Origin: Paraburkholderia ginsengiterrae
GTDB lineage: Bacteria; Pseudomonadota; Gammaproteobacteria; Burkholderiales; Burkholderiaceae
Assembly (NCBI RefSeq): GCF_001645125.1
Contig: NZ_LXKA01000254.1
Coordinates: 32,268 to 96,267, forward strand
Direction of reading: 5' to 3'
DNA: 64,000 bases
Both the position numbers and the translations under genes were made by a program. The notes beneath the pieces were generated by a model. It was not told the origin of the DNA and made no database searches. It saw only the letters and a program-made list of their open reading frames with translations. Shown here piece by piece: positions 1-8,272 of this stretch. How positions within the stretch are numbered: the first letter of the stretch is position 1; every line of letters starts with the position of its first letter.

Positions 1-1184
1 GTTCCAGCAGCGCGGCCAACTCCGGCAACTCCACCGGCACCTCGGCCGGCCCCACGGTGACCAATACGGCGCCTTCGACGCAGGCGTTAGCCGCGAACGC
101 GGTGCGCGTAACAGTCGATTCCGGCGTGAGCGACGTGCCGAACATGCCGTTCGTCAGCATCACGATTTGCGCGCCCGGCACCACGCAGTGCCAAACCATC
201 GCTCACGTGCTGGTCGACACCGGCTCGTGGGGCGTGCGCGTGTTCGCGTCGCAACTGCCGGCTTCCATGACGCTGCCGCAACAGAAGGACGCTGCGGGCA
301 ATCAGGTGGCCGAATGCATGCAGTTCTTCGACGGCTACACGTGGGGGCCGGTGAAGCTCGCCGATTTGCAGATTGCCGGTGAAAAGGCTTCCTCACTGCC
401 GATTCAGGTGATCGACCCGAACTACGCGTCGCTGCCGTCGGATTGCGCGAGCGTCGGCGCGTCGCGCAACACGCCGGGCGCGCTGCAGGCCAATGGCATT
501 CTCGGGATCGGGGTGTTCAAGCACGACTGCGGCGCGAATTGCGTGCAGCAGGCGCTGGCCGGCACGTACTACGGTTGCAACGCTACGCCGTGTACGTCGA
601 TTCCCATGGCTGAGTCACTTCAGGTTGCCAATCCGATTCCGTACTTCGCTACCGACAACAACGGCTCGATGCTGAGCCTGCCGACGGTCTCCGGCGGTGC
701 GCAGTCCGTCAACGGGCAACTGGTGTTCGGCATCGGCACGCAGGCCAACAACGCGCTGGGCAGTGCGCAGGTGATCGGCGTGAGTCCGTCGAACGGGACC
801 TTCACGACGGTGCAGAACGGCACCACGTATTCGAGCAGTATTCTGGACAGCGGCTCGACGGGCCTGTTCTTCCAGACGAGCGCACTGCCGGTATGCGCCA
901 GCCCGAACAGTGCGTACTACTGCCCGGTTTCTACCCAGCAACTCAGCGCCATGATCCAGGGGGCGAACGGAACGACGAGCGCCGTGAGCTTCAGTGTCGG
1001 CAACGCTTCCGCGATCTCGCAGACATACAGCGGTGATTCCGCGCTGCCGCTGCTGGCGGGGCCGGCTTTCGTCAGGTCGTCGATATTCGACTGGGGATTG
1101 CCGTTCTTCTATGGCCGCAATGTGTACGCTGCTGTCGAGCAGCAGTCGACGCCGGGCGGCACCGGACCTTACGTCGCCTATTGA
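1..1184 (+). CDS. DUF3443 family secreted protein, pepsin-like aspartic protease motifs (5' partial)
   Basis: The reading frame is open from base 3, so the start and signal peptide lie outside the window. The first visible residues are a Ser/Gly/Thr-rich linker, as in secreted or lipid-anchored members of DUF3443. Counting from the GTG at 57, an N-terminal VDTGS has its Asp at 54, GILGIG lies at 147-152, a second LDSGS has its Asp at 264, and LLAGPAFVR followed by FD lies at 332-345. This order (DTGS, GILG, second D-S-G-S, hydrophobic-G-x-x-F-x-R-x-x-x-x-F-D) is that of bilobed pepsin-like aspartic proteases. Ten cysteines are visible, which suits an exported, disulfide-bonded protein. DUF3443 membership comes from recognition of the family; the protease role is inferred. 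In Burkholderia these genes often follow a DUF2844 gene, which would lie upstream of the window. Confidence 0.8.
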   Translation, partial: SSSAANSGNSTGTSAGPTVTNTAPSTQALAANAVRVTVDSGVSDVPNMPFVSITICAPGTTQCQTIAHVLVDTGSWGVRVFASQLPASMTLPQQKDAAGNQVAECMQFFDGYTWGPVKLADLQIAGEKASSLPIQVIDPNYASLPSDCASVGASRNTPGALQANGILGIGVFKHDCGANCVQQALAGTYYGCNATPCTSIPMAESLQVANPIPYFATDNNGSMLSLPTVSGGAQSVNGQLVFGIGTQANNALGSAQVIGVSPSNGTFTTVQNGTTYSSSILDSGSTGLFFQTSALPVCASPNSAYYCPVSTQQLSAMIQGANGTTSAVSFSVGNASAISQTYSGDSALPLLAGPAFVRSSIFDWGLPFFYGRNVYAAVEQQSTPGGTGPYVAY

Positions 1185-1216
1185 GCTTCAGCAACAACCG
1201 AACTCGCGTGATGTGA

Positions 1217-1256
1217 AAACGGGCCGCGCTGGAACATATTCCGGCGCGGCCCGTTT
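1217..1256. terminator. Bidirectional stem-loop between convergent genes
   Basis: Perfect 13-bp arms (1217-1229 and 1244-1256) are GC-rich inside and end in AAA/TTT. They lie between the ends of the DUF3443 gene and the converging glycosyltransferase gene, and probably terminate both transcripts. Confidence 0.75.
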
Positions 1257-1279
1257 GCCAATGTGGCGCGGTTTTCCGA

Positions 1280-3127
1280 CTAGATCGTGTCGAGACCGTT
1301 CAACAATTTCAGCACGCCTTGGCCAAACACTTCCGGCCGTCCTTTGAAAATGCGTTCGACAGCTTTTTCATCGATCAAACGTTGACGCAGCGCCTCGCGT
1401 TCCTCGTGCTGTTCGGCGAGGCGCACGGCGGCCTGAATGTATTCGCCGGTCGAGTGAGCCGTCAGCCACGAGGGCAGCCCCGCGCGCTCGAACAGGCCGC
1501 TGTCGATATGCTCGAAGACCTCTCGCCCGCACAGGTTGACGCCGGGCAGACCCATGGTGAACGAATCGACAATGCCGTTCGTGTTGCCGAAAGGGAACGG
1601 ACTGATGAACATGTCCATCGTGTTGAGGATCTTCAGATAGGTCGGATAGCTGAGCGAGCCGTACACATCCACGTACGATTGCGGCAGCGTGGCGTAAATC
1701 GACTTTCTGACGTACGCCAGATCCATGCCCTCGCGCCAGGCGGTCATGAAATGAAACCGCACCGGCACACGAGCGGTGTGTGAGATTGCTTTGCATGCCT
1801 CAAGAAAATTCGGGTTGATTTTCATCGCACTCGCCGTCACCGCGATATGGACGACCGCGCGTCGTTTCGGCACAGATGGGACGATCTCAGTGAGCAATTT
1901 CGACGGCACGTACGGTTGGCCGTCTTTCGGCAAACGCAGCATTTTCTCGCTGAAGCATGCCGGGTCGCCGACGAAATCGTCTTCGACGCTCACGTAGTCC
2001 ATGTGAGCGGCGTGCATGGTGGCTGGGTGTCCGAGACCCGCGATCTGCAGCGGAGCCACGCGCAGATTCGACAGAAAGATCGTGTGCGAGAACATGCCGA
2101 CGCTCGGCATATAGAGCACATCCGGCTTCTCACGCGTGGCGAATTCCTGGATCTGGCGGATGCAGTCACCAATGTATTCCGGATGATCGAACTCAATAAA
2201 GCAGTCGAAAATCGCACGTCCCGTTGCGTCGACATGCTGCGCCTCGCCGAACGCGACCACTTCGAAATGCTTGCGCGCGGCGAGCAGGGTGCGCGAATGG
2301 GTCCGGTAGATCGAGTGGCCGCCTGTGAACCATTCGAGGACCACGAGCATCACCGGCTTGCGGCCCTTCACACGGGTTCGCGCGACTTTGGCCTCATGCT
2401 CGAGCAGGCCTAGTGTTCCCAGCTTCTTGCGGACTAACTTGCTGATGCTGCGCTTGATTGCGTGCCGCTCAGGAGAGGTCGAATAGCTGCAGTGCATGTA
2501 GGCACCGCACACGGCAGACGTCGGCAAATCGTCGAGGTCTTCAATAGTGTCCAGAGCGCCTGGCAGCCATTCGAGCAGCCGCTCGCGCTTTTCATGCGCG
2601 GTAGGCGTAATGTGCACAGCGGCGCTGACGATCGAAACGCCGAGGCTCGCGGCGAGCGCCGGGTCGCAACGGTGAAGCGCGTCGAAATCGATGTCGTATT
2701 GCGAGCCCGATGTATAAAGCACCAACTGCTTGCGCGTGATGGCATCGTGGGCGGCTTTGTCGTGGCGAGCCTGCGTTTGATCGAGAAGCGTGCGGACGAT
2801 GTGATCCGTCGATCCATACGAGGTCACCGCAAAGATCATATTGATCCACGGCCGCCCCCAGAACATGACGTTCATCTTTTTCGCCGGGAGTGTGTATTCG
2901 GGTGCCGACAAGAGCGCCGTGAATCCGTCGGCAATGCGCTGCAAAGTCTGCATCGATTGTTCGTTATCCGGAGCGTTCGGATCGGTCCGCGCAAAGCGTT
3001 CGTCGCCGAGCGTGCCACGGTCTTTCGAAAGTTTGAGGAGCAGTGCGGTGAATTCTTCGTGGGCGGCGTCGTAGTCGCGGGACTGGAGCTGGGATTCGAA
3101 GCGATCGAGGGAGAAGGATGAACTCAT
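1280..3127 (-). CDS. HMW1C/NGT-like cytoplasmic N-glycosyltransferase (GT41 family)
   Basis: This 615-residue protein resembles HMW1C of Haemophilus and NGT of Actinobacillus, soluble enzymes that transfer hexose from UDP- or GDP-sugars to Asn in N-X-S/T sequons of proteins before export. It has an N-terminal alpha-helical domain (about 1-250) and then the GT-B catalytic part. Family landmarks are GHSIYRTHS (270-278), GHPATMH (366-372), LRLPKD, MKINP with Lys436 at the position of the NGT nucleotide-binding Lys441, and PFPFGNTNGI (510-519) followed by Asp521. The length matches the family (about 620). I chose the ATG at 3127, which removes 41 residues of atypical N-terminal sequence; an ATG at 3175 and a TTG at 3250 are alternatives and none has a clear ribosome site. 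No adhesin or TpsB transporter gene lies nearby, unlike the hmw loci. The metallopeptidase gene 211 bp upstream reads the same way and may be cotranscribed. Confidence 0.85.
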   Translation of the reverse strand: MSSSFSLDRFESQLQSRDYDAAHEEFTALLLKLSKDRGTLGDERFARTDPNAPDNEQSMQTLQRIADGFTALLSAPEYTLPAKKMNVMFWGRPWINMIFAVTSYGSTDHIVRTLLDQTQARHDKAAHDAITRKQLVLYTSGSQYDIDFDALHRCDPALAASLGVSIVSAAVHITPTAHEKRERLLEWLPGALDTIEDLDDLPTSAVCGAYMHCSYSTSPERHAIKRSISKLVRKKLGTLGLLEHEAKVARTRVKGRKPVMLVVLEWFTGGHSIYRTHSRTLLAARKHFEVVAFGEAQHVDATGRAIFDCFIEFDHPEYIGDCIRQIQEFATREKPDVLYMPSVGMFSHTIFLSNLRVAPLQIAGLGHPATMHAAHMDYVSVEDDFVGDPACFSEKMLRLPKDGQPYVPSKLLTEIVPSVPKRRAVVHIAVTASAMKINPNFLEACKAISHTARVPVRFHFMTAWREGMDLAYVRKSIYATLPQSYVDVYGSLSYPTYLKILNTMDMFISPFPFGNTNGIVDSFTMGLPGVNLCGREVFEHIDSGLFERAGLPSWLTAHSTGEYIQAAVRLAEQHEEREALRQRLIDEKAVERIFKGRPEVFGQGVLKLLNGLDTI

Positions 3128-3338
3128 GGCCGTGGTCGTTGGTGAACCGCATGCGTCGGTCTGCATGCGCGTCATGGTCAGTGACAGGGAGGCGAACGGT
3201 GCGGCGCGTAACCTGCGGCAGGTCGCCACGCGTCGTTGCGGGTGCGTCAAACAGGCTGAGGACCGCTTGCGCTTCCCGCGTTTCGCCGAATGAAGACAAT
3301 TGTCAAAGAATTCGACCAGGATGAATCTAGGAGGAGTC

Positions 3339-4424
3339 TTATTTTGAGAGAGGCTTTTGGCCAGGCTTGCCGGCCTGCGCGATCACGCGATGCACGAAGC
3401 GCAGCTTGTCCACCACCGGCGCGGCCAGCGCGAACGGATAGCCGTCCGCCATGCCGAGGCTGCGGTTCAGGCTGTTCAACGCGTACGTGAGCGGAAACCA
3501 CCGCTTCATCAGATTTTCGAAGCTCGCGTCTTCCACCGGCGTCTGGTCGGTCAGCGTCGGTTCGCCCGGATCGTCGGGCAGCAGCGCGAGGCCGTACGAG
3601 GTGGACGTGTCCAGCACGTCGACGATCAGCAGGTAATGCGCCCACGTCTCGGCCCAGTCTTCCAGGGGATGCATCGCGGCATATGCGCTGACATGCGAGG
3701 CCTGCCAATCGGCGGGCGCGCCGTTGCGATAGTGGGCGATCAGCGCCTCGCCGTAGTCGGCGCGTTCGTCGCCGAATAGCTTGCGGAACGGCTCGAGCCA
3801 GCGCGGGTTATTCGCGATCAACTGGCTGAAGTAGTAGTGGCCCGTCTCGTGGCGGAAGTGGCCGAGCAGGGTCCGGTAGGGCTCGCCCATGGCGGTGCGC
3901 ACTTTCTCGCGATGAGCGTCGTCCGCTTCAGCGATGTTCAGCGTGATGAGGCCCTTGTCGTGGCCGGTCATGACGGGCGAGCCGTCGTCGCTGTCCTCGA
4001 GGAACTCGAACTCCAGGCCATGCTCCGGATCGGCCTCACGCGAGTGAACGTCGAAACCGAACCCGGCCAGCGTGTACAGGAGGCGCCGTTTGGCCACTTC
4101 CAGCCGGTACCAGTAGAGCCGGTTGTCCGGCACCCCCAGATTCGGAATCGTGCAGGTCAGCTGGCAGGCGCGGCACAGCGGGCTGGGCGAGTCGTCGGGG
4201 ATCATCCAGTTGCAGACGTTTTCGACCGCGTAGTTGTGGCATTGACGAAACAGCGCGCCTTCGGCACCCGGGTGCAGGCTGCGCCAGCGCCCTTTGCCGG
4301 CGTCTTCAAAGGCGCTGATTTCCGCCAGTTCGGGCACATAGCCGAGCAACGACTCGCAGCGTTCGCAGCGCACGTTTTCGTAGAACACAACGTGCGAACA
4401 GCGGTTGCAATGGAAGGTTTTCAT
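3339..4424 (-). CDS. Zinc-ribbon protein with putative zinc-binding metallopeptidase domain
   Basis: A 361-residue protein. The N-terminus holds a zinc ribbon made of two CxxC knuckles (CNRC and CERC, residues 6-24), and further cysteine pairs follow around residues 62-91. The catalytic HETGH (192-196) sits in HFRHETGHYY, typical of the family annotated as putative zinc-binding metallopeptidase. No signal peptide is visible, so it is probably cytoplasmic. The ATG at 4424 was chosen because it places the zinc ribbon at the N-terminus as in relatives; the upstream extension lacks similarity. It is transcribed away from amidoligase locus 1, 335 bp off, and towards the N-glycosyltransferase gene. 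The substrate is unknown; a role in processing products of the neighbouring ATP-grasp/transglutaminase genes is only a guess. Confidence 0.8.
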   Translation of the reverse strand: MKTFHCNRCSHVVFYENVRCERCESLLGYVPELAEISAFEDAGKGRWRSLHPGAEGALFRQCHNYAVENVCNWMIPDDSPSPLCRACQLTCTIPNLGVPDNRLYWYRLEVAKRRLLYTLAGFGFDVHSREADPEHGLEFEFLEDSDDGSPVMTGHDKGLITLNIAEADDAHREKVRTAMGEPYRTLLGHFRHETGHYYFSQLIANNPRWLEPFRKLFGDERADYGEALIAHYRNGAPADWQASHVSAYAAMHPLEDWAETWAHYLLIVDVLDTSTSYGLALLPDDPGEPTLTDQTPVEDASFENLMKRWFPLTYALNSLNRSLGMADGYPFALAAPVVDKLRFVHRVIAQAGKPGQKPLSK

Positions 4425-4759
4425 TGATCGTGCCTGGGTGGTGAGGGGGGCCGTCAAAGGCGTACATCCTCCGCAATCTTCATGCCGCATTTGCCAGCCG
4501 TCACTGGTTTAACGCACATTACGTGCATGATCGTGCACGGGCGCTGCGCCGCTTTGGTGCGTGGCGGCGGGAAAGGCGGAACAGGCGGTGAAAGCGCGCG
4601 CTGTCCAATCGACCGGACGCTTGGCAAGCGTGGCACACTTCGCAGTGGTCGGTGATCCGGGCTGTTGCTCCAGTCCACGTGTTTTTTTTCGCGCTGGTTA
4701 AATCAACGGCATGAAGCTTGCTTTTTGGCGGGCTGCCATCCTTCGTCCAGGAGTCCGGT
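4425..4759. promoter_or_regulatory. Divergent intergenic region of amidoligase locus 1
   Basis: This gap carries the 5' ends of the leftward metallopeptidase gene and the rightward transglutaminase-DUF2126 gene. It holds one notable dyad, CGTGCA-6 nt-TGCACG (4522-4539), which could be a regulator site. Open frames here are short antisense or overlapping frames without recognisable content. AGGAG at 4749-4753 is the ribosome site of the next gene. Confidence 0.5.
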
Positions 4760-7700
4760 GTGTCCATACGCGTCGCGTTGCATCACGTCACACATTACCG
4801 CTACGACAGGCTGGTTTCGCTGTCGCCCCAGGTCGTGCGTCTGCGGCCGGCGCCGCATTGCCGGACCCCGATCCTGTCGTATTCCATGCGGGTCGAGCCG
4901 GCCCAGCACTTCGTCAACTGGCAGCAGGACGCCTTCGCCAACTATCAGGCGCGCCTCGTATTCCCGGAGAAGACCCGCGAATTCAAGGTGACGGTGGATC
5001 TGATCGCCGAGATGGCGGTCTACAACCCGTTCGATTTCTTTCTAGAACCCTCGGCCGAGCAATTCCCCTTCGAGTATTCGTCGGACCTCGCGCTGGAGCT
5101 CGCCCCGTACCGCATCAAGCGGCCGATGACGCCGCGCTTCGCCGAGTTCGTGGCGAGTATCGACCGTACGCCCGCTCGCACCTCCGACTTCCTCGTCGCG
5201 CTGAATCAGCGGCTGCAACATGAGATCCGCTACCTGATCCGGATGGAGCCGGGGGTGCAGACGCCCGAGGAAACGCTGGTGAACGCCTCGGGCTCGTGCC
5301 GCGACTCGGGCTGGCTGCTGGTCGAGACCTTGCGGCAATTGGGGCTCGCCGCGCGCTTCGTGTCCGGCTACCTGCTGCAGCTTGCGCCCGACGTCAAATC
5401 CATCGACGGCCCGAGCGGCACGGAGGTCGATTTCACCGACCTGCACGCGTGGTGCGAGGTGTACCTGCCGGGCGCCGGCTGGATCGGCTTCGATCCGACT
5501 TCGGGCCTGCTGGCGGGAGAAGGGCATATCCCCGTCGCCTGCACGCCGGAGCCGGGCAGTGCAGCGCCGATCTCCGGCGCCGTCGACGAGTCCGAGGTCG
5601 AGTTCGCGCACACCATGTCGATCGAACGGATCCTGGAGACGCCGCGCGTCACCAAGCCGTATAGCGAGGAGGCATGGGCCGATGTGCTCAAAATGGGCGC
5701 GCAGGTCGACCAGCAGCTCGCCGGCATGGACGTGCGCCTGACCATGGGCGGCGAGCCGACCTTCGTCTCGGTGCGCGACCGCGACGCCGCCGAATGGAAC
5801 ACCGACGCGCTCGGCCCGACCAAACGCGGCTACGCGGTGGCGCTGATGGACAAGCTGCGCTCGCGCTACGGCGCGAACGGCTTCCTGCATATCGGCCAGG
5901 GCAAGTGGTATCCCGGCGAGCAATTGCCGCGCTGGGCGATGTCGCTGTACTGGCGCGCCGATGGCGAGCCGTGCTGGCACAACCCGGCGCTCTTCGGCGA
6001 CGAACGCGAGCCCGGCAACTACACCGCCGCCGACGCCCAGCGTTTCATCGCGCATCTCGCGACCAAACTGGCGCTCGACACGGACTGCATCCAGCCCGGT
6101 TTCGAGGACGTCTGGTACTACCTGTGGCGCGAGCGCCGCCTGCCCGTCAACGTCGATCCATTCGACGCCCGGCTCGACGACGAACTCGAGCGCGTGCGTC
6201 TGCGTCGCGTGTTCGACGCGGGCCTCTCGCAAGCAACCGGTTATGTGCTGCCGCTCGCACGCGAACGCGACGTGCCGCACCAGTCGCCGAAGTGGGTCAG
6301 CGGCCGCTGGTTCTTCCGCGACGAGCGCATGTATCTGATTCCGGGCGATTCGCCGATGGGTTATCGCCTGCCGCTCGACACGCTGCCCTGGGTGTCGAAG
6401 ACCGACTACCCGTATCAGCACGCGCATGATCCGTTCGCGCCGCCCGTGCCCTTGCGATCGGCCGCACAGTTGCGCCTGCAATACGACGGCGCGCCGCAGA
6501 CGGTGAGCCCGGCCGATGCACGGCGGGCGGCGGCGTTGTCTTCCTCGGCGGCGGACTTGCTGAGCGGCATGCCGGGCGCCGGCGTGCTTGCCTTTGCGCC
6601 GCAGCGTGGCGACGGCGAGGCGCCGGCGCGCGGCCAATCGTCGAAGGAAACGATCCGCACGGCGATTTGCGTCGAAGCGCGCGACCCCAAGCGCGCCGCC
6701 GGCCCGAAGGCCGAAACGGCGGCGTTCGGCAGCGGCCGCACGCTGCTGCATGTGTTCATGCCGCCGCTCACGGAACTCGACGACTATCTCGAACTGCTCG
6801 CGGCGGTCGAAGCGACGGCGGCCGAGTTGCGCATGCAGGTGGTGCTCGAAGGCTATCCGCCGCCGCGCGATGCGCGCCTCAAAATGTTGCAGGTGACGCC
6901 GGACCCCGGTGTGATCGAAGTGAACATTCACCCGGCGGCGAATTGGGATCAACTGGTCGATCACACGGAGTATCTGTACCAGTCGGCGCATGAAAGCTAT
7001 CTCAGCAGCGAGAAGTTCATGACCGACGGCCGGCACACCGGCACCGGCGGCGGCAATCACTTCGTGCTCGGCGGCGCGACACCCGCCGACAGCCCGTTCC
7101 TGCGCCGCCCCGATCTGCTCGCCAGCCTGCTCGCGTACTGGCACAACCATCCTTCACTGTCGTACCTGTTCTCGGGCCTGTTCATCGGACCGACCAGCCA
7201 GGCGCCGCGGATCGACGAAGCCCGCAACGATCAGGTCTATGAGCTCGAAGTGGCGTTGCGCGAATTGCAGCGGCAGATCGACCTGCTCGGCGGCCGCGAT
7301 AGCGCGAGCCTGCCGGCCTGGATGATCGACCGCTCGTTGCGCAACATCCTGATCGACGTGACGGGCAATACGCACCGCGCCGAGTTCTGCATCGACAAAC
7401 TCTATTCGCCCGATGGTCCTACCGGCCGTCTCGGCCTGCTCGAACTGCGCGGTTTCGAAATGCCGCCGCACGCGCGCATGAGTCTCGTGCAGCAACTGTT
7501 GCTGCGCGCGCTGGTGGCGCGCTTCTGGCATACGCCGTACACGCAGCGGCTCACGCGTTGGGGCACCGAACTGCACGACCGCTTCCTGCTCGGCACTTTC
7601 GTCAAGATGGATTTCGACGACGTGCTCGGCGAGTTGAACCGCGCGGGCTTCGCGTTCGACAGCAGCTGGTTCGCGCCGCACTTCGAATTCCGTTTCCCGC

Positions 7701-8233
7701 TGGTTGGCGAGGTCTCGGTGAACGGCATCGAGCTGACGATCCGCAGCGCCCTCGAACCGTGGCACGTGATGGGCGAGGAAGGCTCCCCGGGCGGCACGGT
7801 GCGTTACGTGGATTCATCGGTGGAACGGCTCGAAGTGCGCGCGCTGGGCCTGAACGGCAACCGCCACGTAGTGACCGTCAACGGGGTGCCGGTGCCGTTG
7901 CAGCCGACCGGCCGCGTCAGCGAATATGTGGCCGGTGTGCGTTTTCGCGCGTGGTCGCAGCCGTCGGCGCTGCATCCGACCATCGGCGTGGACGCGCCAC
8001 TCACTTTCGATCTGGTCGATACATGGACTGCCCGCTCGGTGGGCGGATGCCAGTATCATGTCGCTCATCCGGGCGGGCGCAGTTACGACACCTTCCCGGT
8101 CAACGCCTACGAGGCTGAAAGCCGGCGGCGCGCGCGTTTCTACGCGTCGGGACATACGCCGGGGCCGCTCACGGTCGATGAGCCGCAGCGCGGTCTCGAG
8201 TTTCCGTTCACGCTGGACCTGCGCTACTGGTAA
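4760..8233 (+). CDS. Transglutaminase-like/DUF2126 multidomain protein (amidoligase locus 1)
   Basis: A 1157-residue protein. The N-terminal third is a bacterial transglutaminase-like module: the N-terminal beta domain (about 1-85), then the Cys-His-Asp triad at Cys180 (GSCRDSG), His229 (LHAW) and Asp245 (GFDPTSG). From about residue 320 to the end is DUF2126, with conserved stretches such as MGGEPTFVS, IGQGKWYPGEQ, IEVNIHP, TGTGGGNHF and RIDEARND. The E-x-N and GGGNH-type motifs resemble glutamine-synthetase/GCS-like amidoligases, so DUF2126 may form amide bonds; that is inference. The GTG start at 4760 is favoured by AGGAG six bases upstream and because it begins at the family N-terminus (VALHHVTHYRY after it). 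It starts a three-gene set with the ATP-grasp/alpha-E fusion 39 bp downstream. Physiological role and substrate are unknown. Confidence 0.88.
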   Translation: MSIRVALHHVTHYRYDRLVSLSPQVVRLRPAPHCRTPILSYSMRVEPAQHFVNWQQDAFANYQARLVFPEKTREFKVTVDLIAEMAVYNPFDFFLEPSAEQFPFEYSSDLALELAPYRIKRPMTPRFAEFVASIDRTPARTSDFLVALNQRLQHEIRYLIRMEPGVQTPEETLVNASGSCRDSGWLLVETLRQLGLAARFVSGYLLQLAPDVKSIDGPSGTEVDFTDLHAWCEVYLPGAGWIGFDPTSGLLAGEGHIPVACTPEPGSAAPISGAVDESEVEFAHTMSIERILETPRVTKPYSEEAWADVLKMGAQVDQQLAGMDVRLTMGGEPTFVSVRDRDAAEWNTDALGPTKRGYAVALMDKLRSRYGANGFLHIGQGKWYPGEQLPRWAMSLYWRADGEPCWHNPALFGDEREPGNYTAADAQRFIAHLATKLALDTDCIQPGFEDVWYYLWRERRLPVNVDPFDARLDDELERVRLRRVFDAGLSQATGYVLPLARERDVPHQSPKWVSGRWFFRDERMYLIPGDSPMGYRLPLDTLPWVSKTDYPYQHAHDPFAPPVPLRSAAQLRLQYDGAPQTVSPADARRAAALSSSAADLLSGMPGAGVLAFAPQRGDGEAPARGQSSKETIRTAICVEARDPKRAAGPKAETAAFGSGRTLLHVFMPPLTELDDYLELLAAVEATAAELRMQVVLEGYPPPRDARLKMLQVTPDPGVIEVNIHPAANWDQLVDHTEYLYQSAHESYLSSEKFMTDGRHTGTGGGNHFVLGGATPADSPFLRRPDLLASLLAYWHNHPSLSYLFSGLFIGPTSQAPRIDEARNDQVYELEVALRELQRQIDLLGGRDSASLPAWMIDRSLRNILIDVTGNTHRAEFCIDKLYSPDGPTGRLGLLELRGFEMPPHARMSLVQQLLLRALVARFWHTPYTQRLTRWGTELHDRFLLGTFVKMDFDDVLGELNRAGFAFDSSWFAPHFEFRFPLVGEVSVNGIELTIRSALEPWHVMGEEGSPGGTVRYVDSSVERLEVRALGLNGNRHVVTVNGVPVPLQPTGRVSEYVAGVRFRAWSQPSALHPTIGVDAPLTFDLVDTWTARSVGGCQYHVAHPGGRSYDTFPVNAYEAESRRRARFYASGHTPGPLTVDEPQRGLEFPFTLDLRYW

Positions 8234-8272
8234 AACTGTTAAAACGCTGCACACGCTTAAAACGACATAACC

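Noticed and set aside
1280-4424. A two-partner secretion or autotransporter adhesin expected near the HMW1C-like gene
   Set aside because: No hemagglutinin, POTRA/FhaC-type or autotransporter barrel sequence is present in the window; the neighbours are a DUF3443 gene and a metallopeptidase gene.
5042-7150. A 702-codon open frame on the minus strand inside the transglutaminase-DUF2126 gene
   Set aside because: It mirrors a recognised gene, is rich in Arg/His/Gln as antisense frames in GC-rich DNA are, and has no domain.
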